This document shows positions 57,257-64,000 of a DNA stretch of 64,000 nt, piece by piece. The stretch is from Ligula intestinalis (lineage: Eukaryota > Platyhelminthes > Cestoda > Diphyllobothriidea > Diphyllobothriidae): contig JAYGXS010000005.1 in assembly GCA_036362985.1 (NCBI GenBank), forward strand, positions 27,065,969 to 27,129,968, read 5' to 3'. The position numbers were made by a program, and so were the translations under genes. A model generated the notes under the pieces. It had not been told where the DNA came from and did not search any database. It saw only the letters and a program-made list of their open reading frames with translations. How positions within the stretch are numbered: the stretch's first letter is position 1; every line of letters begins with the position of its first letter.

Positions 57257-57381
57257 CCGAAAATGAAATCTTACAGAATGGTCTGCCTGAGAATTGCGGA
57301 AAACGGTTGCCACTATCACAGCCACCTAAACACTTTGACGGAAGAAAGAGAGAATCCAAACCCCATAGTTGGCCTTGGCAT
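57257..57381 (+). CDS. Protease exon a (pro-region to SWPW)
   Basis: Starts after a pyrimidine-rich acceptor (TTTGCCCTCCAG) and ends at CAT|GTAAGT. Encodes ENEILQNGLPENCGKRLPL through PHSWPWH. The Cys in ENCG is the propeptide cysteine. The frame is also open upstream to ATG 57,136, so an unspliced start there (MPFISISFWNPN..., with a short hydrophobic LRFTILFVLL) is possible but makes a poor signal peptide. Confidence 0.75.
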
Positions 57382-60300
57382 GTAAGTCGGCGCAAAACCG
57401 GTTGCTTGAAATATTTTACCAGATTTTTATTAGTGAAGTGTATATTACATAAAAACGGCTATTGAATCTGAGGTGAAAATAAAGTGATACTTATTATTAC
57501 ATAACAAGCTCGTATATCTTTAATAAAGTTGATCCTTGTGTATCGTTAATGGGACATTTAACTCTACCTAACGATAACTTATGTTTGTCATCCCCGCGTG
57601 ACTGGACAGTTTAAGCACCAAGTTTTATTTTCTAAAGAGTATTACGCATTCAAATAGTTTACCCTGCATTACGTATATCATTTATCAGTGGTAAACATTC
57701 CTTCATATCCAGTAATCACCGAAAATCACGCAAATAGTCGAAATATACGGAAGATATATTCTCTTTCGCTAAATTGCATTGAATCAAGTTGTGCTTATCG
57801 TTTAGTCTATTCTGAAGTAATTTCAGTCATGTGAGGATGACGGCTTTTCAAGGAGCTTCATTCTGACCTCTAGTAGAACGTATCTTATATAAACCTGCAT
57901 TTAAAAAGTATGCCTTTTTAGAATGTAGTTTGATTGTCTTCCTTAATTCAAATACATTTTATGAAAAGCATGAATGAAACATGATGTCTATTTCTTGTTT
58001 AATAGCAAGTTCAACTTCTTTCAATGTTAAACTTACAGAAAGGGTACGCTTCAATTTAAAAAAGCTGCTAATAATGAGCTGTTTACAATTTTCAGATGTC
58101 TTAAATAATCCATCGTATACAGCATAAAATATGTTCCACATATATTGGAATATTTTACGACAAATACCTGACCTCTTCCTCTAACTGTAGGTGAAAACGT
58201 ACTTTTCGTTAAAAGGAATGTATGCAGTGCGCAGTATTTCACCTTGAATTTGATAGAAGCAGTCTGTACGTTAGCAAATTATTCGGCAAACCGGAAACAT
58301 TTTTAAACCGAAAGATACCATTTCCTTAAATATAATATTTAAAAAGGGCATAATTTTCAATCATACAGGTGCAACCAAAAACTTTTTTCATGCATATCTT
58401 CCATAAAATAGATTTGACTTTATATAGGCAATCAAAATAAATGATAAAAAGGCATAAACATTAAGTAGCAAGTTTTTGAAATCGATAGGTATTGCTAGTG
58501 GGAAGAAAAAAGCTCACTAAAAAGCATGCATCCTATCATGACTGAAATGACTTCAGAATAGACTATACGAAAATCAAGATCACAAATTGAGTCAATGCCG
58601 ATTAGCGAAAGAATATAAATTTCACAAATATTTTGGCATGTTGCTTGATTTAACGCGTCTACTGTTCTACTAAATAATCACACGCCGATCTGTTTCAGGA
58701 GGTTCCCCTCCTGGTTGGAAAGCATTACTAAATCTTAGTAACATACAGGGCAAGTTGCCTTGTAACGTTCGATTACGCGATGCCAAAACACGCTTAGGCG
58801 CATCAAACAGGAGGTCACGTCTTGAGACATATCGATGCTCAATTATCTACTACTATGTTCACCCGATTTATCAAACCCAGCAACCCAGCGAACTCCTGGC
58901 TCAATGGTAAGAGTGTTTGCCTCTGAATCATGGGTTCACAACCTGACTGTAGCTGCAATTTCAAAGGCTGCATTAAAGTTAGTTATCGGTAGCTTACGAC
59001 AGTTAATAATCCAGTAATAGCTACCTCAGCGTCCTTTTCTTTGCTGGTACTACCTAAAATGCATCTAAATGTTGGAAATGCAAACACCGAGTAGACATAC
59101 TCTGTTGTAACAGTGAAAAACATAGACCTCACCTGCACCGCCAAGTGGTGTAACAGATACAACTCTCATTTCGTCGACTTAGTACGCCCGTTTTGAAGGA
59201 AGAACCTTTACAAAAAAAGGCGTAAATTTGGAAGCCAACCGAACGAGTTGCTGTCTCGGGTGTCAGTGGCCACAGGATGGGAGTGCCTCCTCTCTTGTCC
59301 ACCAATGTCTGCAAGTCTCTGTCAGTTCATTTGCAACTTCCCTTAGGCCATGCGAAAGTCGTTTATAAGGAATTGTGAAGGCAGTCCAAGTGTTGCATGA
59401 TTGGTGCGTTGCATTTGCTCGGGGCTGTCGCGTGTAAAGGTCCCCTTCTACGAAGGCACATTATTGCGTGTTCAAGTGTCTCTGGAAAAAAGGCGAGTAG
59501 TTTGGGATGTGCGTGTGTCTACCTGCTTATGCGAGTGAATATTCGACAAGCGGTTTGTGGTCACAGGGAAGACACACGAACTTGAGGCTGTTCGCATTGA
59601 AGCATCAGCCATTTTTTGGCTGTCGGCAACAGAACTGAATTGTCAGGACAGCCTGCAAACAATTGTTTTGGCTGGGCCTCTTAGTAACAGAGCTAACACA
59701 TGTTCTGCATTAATTTTTCCAGAAGCAACAATTACATACGCTCTTTCAATTTATATTTTAAAAATGCATGGCTGCAGAAATGACCAACTGAATATGCTCT
59801 TTTTTTCTTTAAAATAGGTAGGATTGTACTTCTCAGGATATGGTGCATATCCATATTGCGGAGGAACCCTGATTTCGCCTACATGGGTTTTGACGGCCGC
59901 ACACTGTGTCAGTATGACCCTTGAGTGCAAAGACATTCCACTTGGACGGCCGTTTGCGTACGAGGAATTTACAAACGGAGTTCTGGTCATAAAAGTAGGA
60001 TCTCATAATTTTAAGAATGACGACGCTCTGGCTTACAATGTCCTAGTCAAACACGTGATTATGCATCCAGCCTTCCCATTGAATAAACCAAAACGTGACT
60101 CCGATTATGCGCTGTTGAAGTTGACGCGTGAAGTTGAACGATGTAGGTCTGCTCGTTGTTTTTTTGTGTGCATACATCAGCAAATACCATTTTCTGCAAG
60201 GTTATTTGCTGTGAACACCGCCCAGGCATGCGAGTAGATTTAATAGTGTGAAATGTAGGGTTGCTTTAAACAATTCTACCTTTGCCATTACAAATAATTA

Positions 60301-62601
60301 GGTTATCTCGGGGTAGCAGTTCAGAACAAGAAGAAAATACGACCAACAGAACAAAAGTGTTGTTTTCCTGACGTTCCGGAATTCGGTTGGGAATCTGCAA
60401 GCGTAATTGCTGGTAGGTTAGTCTGATTCAGGTGCAGATCGGGATGAAACATGCACAGGCTGCACGGTATTCATAGTTCTTAGCGGTCATCCGCGTGCGT
60501 ACAATAATTATCCTCTGGCTGGATTTTAATTGGTGCGGTTATGACTTGAAACTTTGCGGCCGATTAAATAATGCCCGCGATTTTCTTGTACGAACGGGGT
60601 TGGTTATTGCGCAACAATTATGTTCGCTGTCGCTCGAGTTGTTGCTGGGCCTGGCCCTAACCACTTGACGGATTTCCTTGCTCAGGCAATTTCTCAGTAC
60701 GCAATATGGAAACGCCAAACGCCACGTTAGCTGTGAGCTGCGCAAGTCATGGACCCCAGCTCGTAATCAATCAACTAACGCAATGATTCGGCGTTCCAAT
60801 ACTACGGACTGAGACATTGCCTGAGCAAGAGAAGCTGCCCGTGAAGTGGGCCAGGAGACAGCGGTTACAGTATATGTCAGGAGAACATCACCGAGTATAC
60901 GATCCAGCATACTGCAGAATCCACTGATTAGCTGGCAAAAGCATTGGATATCATCAAACGAGACCTCCAAGAAAACCGTAATATAAATACAGAAAGTATT
61001 TTAAAGGGTTACACAATGGAAGGTTTGACTTTAACAACAAGAGGACATGGCAGAAAGCATATAAACAGGGTGTTCATTGAGATGTATGCACATTTTAAAT
61101 CCTTGTTAACTTGGTGTTTATCACAATATTGTTATTTCAAAAAGGTAAGCATATTTTAATTTTTTTATTTGATTTTTTATTCACTGCATTTTGGCTATTA
61201 CAATAACGGTTAAATTTTAAAAAAACCTATGAACCTGAAAGCGTCCCAACACAAGGGCATTCTTTCATGGTATGGACGATTCCATTGCTTCGCTCTGCCA
61301 GTAGTGTCAGGCTCAAACTGGACGTTAGTTTGAAAAAATTCTGTGAAAAAGCAATAAAGTAATGCGTGTTAATATTATTACATTTACTGAATAATAAAAT
61401 TTCGATAAAAGCCAATTTTACAATATGGTAAAATGTGTATACATTTTTTGGGACACCCTGTATACTGTGCGGTTCACAGGGATCGCGGACTACAAGGTAA
61501 GTGCTTTTATGCACATGACCTCAGGTCTGGCAGGTTTCCGAACGCCACAAAAAACAGCTGATACACTTGACAAACCTATAAGATAATTTACTTCTGATTT
61601 TAAAGTCTTTGAACTTCAGAATGCAAAACATTATCAGAATGTTTCGAGTTAATGCTCTTTAGTATCATTTAGGATCAATTCATTATTGCAACTACATTCA
61701 TCTGCCAAATGTCTTCATTTTGTAGCTGAAACTGTGGCATTTGCGTGCCTGCCCAAATCTGGACTCACATTTATGGAGGGAAAAAAGTGCAATACTGTCG
61801 GCTGGGGACTAATTAGTCATTCAGCAGGACAGCCGGAAGTGCTGATGGAGCAATCAGCGACAATCAGAAAAGCGGCGGCTTGCGAAGCAGATATCCACAG
61901 ATCTGATTCACCAAATAACATATGTATTCAGCAGAGTCGTGCGGTAAGTATCTAACACATTTCACAGCATGAAGAGCGGTGCTGCAGGAAAAACTCTGCG
62001 CTGTGAAAAAAGTCTGTAAATAAGTCACAAACAAGCATGAATAAGGGTTGCAGTTAACCGATTAGTAAGCAGCCTAATTGCAAGTCATTTCAGTCAGGCC
62101 AGGATAACGGCTTTTTGACGAACTCGTTCCTGACACCCAACAAAAAGCAGACTCTGCAAGAATGGCTATATATTAAGTATGCATTTTTACCATTTATCTT
62201 TACAACCCTTATAAATTTACATGTTATTTATAAAAAAACACGCGTAAAAAATATTCTTTATTTAACTCGTCTAGTAACGAATAAAAACTTCTTTATACTT
62301 AGGGAATACATCACTTTTGGTGCTTTGACAATTTCGAAATTATGCTTGCAGTACTTGGCATAAAATACAGAAAGATATTTGAAAAAATGCACGAATTTAA
62401 AGGGGATTTATTTTGCATTTTCAGACGTGTTGCAGCGGTGATAGTGGAGGGGGTGTGCACTGCCCGACAGAGGATGGCAACTGGACGTTATACGGAGTCT
62501 TCTCGCGCGGTACCCCTGGGTGTGATAGGGGTGTCGTCTTGTTTGGTACCACGAATTATGCACTCCCTTGGATCAAGAAAGTGATTCAAGCCTTTAATTA
62601 G
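57257..62601 (+). CDS. S1-family (chymotrypsin-fold) serine protease, at least four exons
   Basis: Probably secreted endopeptidase. Exons: 57,257-57,381; 59,818-60,142; 61,726-61,943; 62,425-62,601, all with GT/AG borders and matching phases. The spliced product has PHSWPWH-VGLYFSG, CGGTLISPTWVLTAAHC (His, 59,902), RDSDYALLKL (Asp, 60,103), VAFACLPKSG, CNTVGWGLI and CSGDSGG (Ser, 62,443), ending LPWIKKVIQAFN. Cysteines pair as in chymotrypsin (1-122, 42-58, 136-201, 168-182, 191-220). Oddities: no R-IVGG activation site (FDGRK stands there) and Thr at position 189, so specificity is not trypsin-like. The signal peptide exon is not identified. PLE-4 lies convergent 140 nt downstream. Confidence 0.88.
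57808..58520 (+). repeat. Repeat R4, copy 2, in intron a-b of the protease gene
   Basis: Two blocks match R4 copy 1: GGATGACGGCTTTTCAAGGA...TTCTGACC and CAAATTATTCGGCAAACCGG...GATACCATTT. About 370 nt between them differ, so one copy carries an insertion or deletion. Confidence 0.45.
58885..59090 (+). repeat. SINE-Y copy 4, in intron a-b of the protease gene
   Basis: Best preserved tRNA-like head of the family: TGGCTCAATGGTAAGAG (A box, 58,897-58,913) and GGGTTCACAACC (B box, 58,932-58,943), then GCTGCAATTTCAAAGGCTGC as in copy 2 and a tail with CCTTTTCTTTGCTGGTACTA. Confidence 0.65.
59235..59580 (+). repeat. Repeat R1, copy 2, in intron a-b of the protease gene
   Basis: Collinear with 39,880-40,232, as described there, ending at GACAAGCGGTTTGTGGTCAC. 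No coding capacity. Confidence 0.5.
59818..60142 (+). CDS. Protease exon b (His and Asp of the triad)
   Basis: Acceptor TTTTTTTCTTTAAAATAG, donor CGAT|GTAGGT, phase 0 in and phase 1 out. Encodes VGLYFSGYGAYPYCGGTL through DYALLKLTREVER. Confidence 0.88.
60302..60412 (+). CDS. Possible cassette exon (111 nt, phase 1-1) in the protease gene
   Basis: Bounded by ATTAG|GTTATC and GCTG|GTAGGT, fully open in the right phase, and a multiple of three, so it could be included or skipped without a frameshift. It would add 37 residues (CYLGVAVQNKKKIRPTEQ, KCCFPDVPEFGWESASVIA) between DYALLKLTREVER and ETVAFACLPK. Skipping gives exactly the chymotrypsin spacing from LLKL to CLP (13 residues), so the canonical product skips it. 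It may be a chance open stretch. Confidence 0.35.
61065..61461. mobile_element. MITE with CAGGGTGT termini in intron b-c of the protease gene
   Basis: Left end ACAGGGTGTTCATTGAGATG and right end (reverse complement) ACAGGGTGTCCCAAAAAATG. Both continue TGTAT(G/A)CACATTTTA, and homology extends about 75 nt (CAATATTGTTATTTC against CGAAATTTTATTATTC). Interior about 250 nt, non-coding. The CAGGGTGT-type end and AT-rich target are like Tc1/mariner-related MITEs; a clean TA duplication is not seen. Confidence 0.65.
61726..61943 (+). CDS. Protease exon c
   Basis: Acceptor CATTTTGTAG, donor GCG|GTAAGT, phase 1 in and phase 0 out. Encodes ETVAFACLPKSGLTFMEG, KKCNTVGWGLISHSAG and ACEADIHRSDSPNNICIQQ. 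Confidence 0.88.
62085..62200 (+). repeat. Repeat R4 fragment in intron c-d of the protease gene
   Basis: CATTTCAGTCAGGCCAGGAT, AACGGCTTTTTGACGAACTC and AAGTATGCATTTTTA align with 57,823-57,920. Confidence 0.45.
62425..62601 (+). CDS. Protease exon d (catalytic Ser and C-terminus)
   Basis: Acceptor TTTTGCATTTTCAG, then TCCSGDSGGGVHCPTEDG, LYGVFSRGTPGCDRGVV and TNYALPWIKKVIQAFN, stop TAG at 62,599. After the stop the nearest poly(A)-like signals are variant or lie in the PLE-4 flank. Confidence 0.9.
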   Translation, partial: TCCSGDSGGGVHCPTEDGNWTLYGVFSRGTPGCDRGVVLFGTTNYALPWIKKVIQAFN

Positions 62602-62797
62602 AAAACGCATGAAAAAAACTACGTTTTAATAAGCATTTTATAATACTTCTACAAATGATATTTCGCATTCTATAATGAACATTATGTGTGAACTTGGCAA
62701 CGACAAAAAAAATAAAATAATATTAAAGGTTTTACCTTCATTTTCCCCAGAAGAGGAAGAGAAAGTGGAGGCGATTCCTGGGACCTGGTTATAGTTA

Positions 62798-62838
62798 AGC
62801 TGACGTTTCGGAAACTCTCTCGTCTCCATCGTCAGAGC
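62798..62838 (-). ncRNA. Hammerhead-like ribozyme motif, PLE-4
   Basis: Minus strand: GGCT (stem I), CTGACGA core, extra T, stem II GGAGAC/GTTTCC (six pairs including one G-T) with loop GAGAGA, GAAA, stem III A-C/G-T, C17, then AGCT pairing back to GGCT. A second helix, GGAC with GTCC, is possible further out, about 20 nt beyond. Fits a type I hammerhead with minimal stem III; cleavage is inferred. Confidence 0.65.
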
Positions 62839-63049
62839 CATGTCCGTTTCCTGCCGTTTTTCCTGAGAAAATGCGTCCTGTCTTAAGTCGGGTTTCATAA
62901 CGGTGCCTCTTACGCGCGTGTAAATCGATTGGACCGATCGATTGGAGGTGGTTGTTTGAATTTCCCTCTTCGTCGCGGGTGCCTTCACGGGAATGAGTGC
63001 CACCTTTTTAACAGGACTCTTGATAATTGAGACTTTTCTCCTTCGTGTG

Positions 63050-64000
63050 TTAATAGTCGTTTGCGTCTTTTTCGCCTTTGTGGGCGAACCCAGGAGCAAT
63101 TGTGCCATATCGTTTAGGAGATCCTTGTTCGTTGACACCTTCCTCCTTTGTGGGCGTCGGCCGTCTGTCCTGTTTGCCTTCGATTGCCTGGCCTGTTGCC
63201 CCGATTCGCGCGGAGGTGAGCCCTGCGCGGAGCGCTTGGTAGGCCGGATGAAGGTCCATGGCTCTGTTAATGGTGCCATTGGAGGACCAAATTTCCAATA
63301 GTAATCTGGCCATCTTGTCATTGGCTCGGCCTACTATTCTTGCTTTTTCAAAGGTGAAGGTGTGGTTCTCCTGCTGTACATGCTCATAGACCATAGACAG
63401 TTCATTCTTGTATTTCATTGCGAGCTGATGCTCATGCAATCTTGTGCCCAGGCGCCTGCCCGTTTCACCAACATACTTTGCATTGCAATTTTGGCATGGT
63501 AAGCTGTAGACCACTGACGATTGTTCTGTCAATGGAAGCGGGTCTTTGGGCTTCATCACTCGCTGTCTGATAGTGCATTCAGGTCTATGGGCCACACCAA
63601 TCCCAAAAGGTTTAAGGATTCACGCAGTCACCTCTGAAACGTTTTTGATGTAGGGGATTGCGAGCCAACATTTGGGGTCTTCTCCTTTTGACCGCTCAGG
63701 GTGCGGCTTCTTGAGGCATCTGCGTATGAAGGACTTCGGATAACCGTTGGCTTTAAATAGTGTATACAATTACGCAATCTCCTCCTTCCTCTCTTTGTCG
63801 TCGCTGCAGTGTGTCTGAACGCGTTGGAACAGGGTCCTAACACAACTGCGTTTATGACCAACGGGGTGATTGCTTCTAAAGTGGAGAATGCGCATCGTGT
63901 TAGTTGCATTGCGGTAGACCGTTGTCCTTATCTTCCCGTTTTCCAACCTTGTCACTTGTACGTCGAGGAAGGGTAACTGATTGTTGGCCTCTTCTTCCAT
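63050..64000 (-). pseudogene. PLE-4 protein, post-RT linker and GIY-YIG domain (two stops)
   Basis: One frame with TAA at 63,770-63,772 and TGA at 63,620-63,622. It begins NNQLPFLDVQVTRLENGK just after RT motif C, then GHKRSCVRTLFQRVQTHC, YTLFKANGYPKSFIRRCL, AIPYIKNVSEVT and GIGVAHRPECTIRQRVM. GIY-YIG core: VVYSLPCQNCNAKYVGETGR, RLGTRLHEHQLAM, HTFTFEKARIVGR, LLLEIWSSNGTINRAMD, so Tyr, Tyr-Val-Gly, Arg, Glu and Asn are all present. A basic tail (KGEKDANDY) ends at 63,050. Best preserved GIY-YIG of the window. By comparison with PLE-1 and PLE-2 the TGA replaces an Arg codon (CGA to TGA). Confidence 0.85.

Larger units (their letters stand above)
62740..64000 (-). mobile_element. PLE-4, Penelope-like element, continues past the window
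   Basis: Minus strand, from the end of the RT domain (at 64,000) through the GIY-YIG domain, a hammerhead-like motif (62,798-62,838) and a tail reading ATCGCCTCCACTTTCTCTTC near 62,760. It lies tail-to-tail with the protease gene; only about 140 nt separate the protease stop from the element's 3' end. Confidence 0.8.

Noticed and set aside
57336..57385. An IVG motif (NPIVGLGM) at the expected activation region in another frame
   Set aside because: It is in the wrong frame relative to SWPW and the downstream exons. Coincidental.
62638..63321. A 227-codon minus-strand frame
   Set aside because: It overlaps the PLE-4 GIY-YIG frame in another register and continues through the 3' untranslated region and ribozyme motif. 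The GIY-YIG frame carries the conserved residues, so this one is a shadow.
1..64000. CRISPR arrays, bacterial operons, phage or integrative elements
   Set aside because: No direct-repeat/spacer arrays and no tightly packed bacterial genes. Introns, non-LTR elements and PLEs point to an animal genome.

Overview
This window looks like animal nuclear DNA, most probably from a parasitic flatworm (perhaps a tapeworm). The evidence is an AT-rich intergenic background, one intron-containing chymotrypsin-fold protease gene, several decayed APE-type non-LTR retrotransposon families, and Penelope-like elements (PLEs) that carry GIY-YIG endonuclease domains and hammerhead-like motifs. The species assignment is inference. 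There are no bacterial-style operons, and two assembly gaps are present (16,211-16,220 and 29,421-30,290).

Region 1 (1-30 kb) is a graveyard of nested retroelements. Named here by family: LINE-E (1-1,078, +); LINE-B copy 1 (1,558-1,726 plus 4,270-about 8,985, +), split by a 5'-truncated LINE-A (1,727-4,269, -); an RTE-like RT scrap (8,988-9,218, -); LINE-D (about 9,490-11,825, -); LINE-C copy 1 (about 11,824-16,150, +) with ORF1, endonuclease and RT; PLE-1 (16,159-about 17,000, +); a LINE-C fragment (17,760-18,760, +); LINE-B copy 2 (19,851-23,252, +); two tandem minus-strand LINE-C ends (23,253-26,617); and PLE-2 (26,621-about 29,375, +). All carry stop codons or truncations, but LINE-A, LINE-B1 and PLE-2 are each close to a single open frame.

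Region 2 (30-57 kb) is mostly AT-rich non-coding DNA. I see no convincing host gene there. It holds tRNA-related SINE-like repeats (30.4, 35.9 and 55.3-55.7 kb), interspersed repeats, a very decayed LINE (44.3-45.8 kb), a foldback/MITE element with long terminal inverted repeats (51.48-52.17 kb) and a broken PLE (53.07-54.26 kb).

Region 3 (57.2-62.6 kb) holds the one convincing host gene, a plus-strand S1-family serine protease with at least four exons. Its catalytic His, Asp and Ser and all expected cysteines are present, but the usual Ile-Val-Gly-Gly activation site is missing and position 189 is Thr. Its introns contain a SINE, other repeats, a MITE and a possible in-frame 111-nt cassette exon. 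A convergent PLE-4 (about 62,740-64,000, -) follows directly and runs off the window.

The most interesting signals are: (i) hammerhead-like motifs at the same place behind three PLE GIY-YIG domains, with compensatory changes in the stems; (ii) a clean nested insertion whose empty site is preserved in the second LINE-B copy; (iii) antisense tRNA-like modules inside the 5' region of LINE-B in both copies; (iv) the atypical activation region of the protease.
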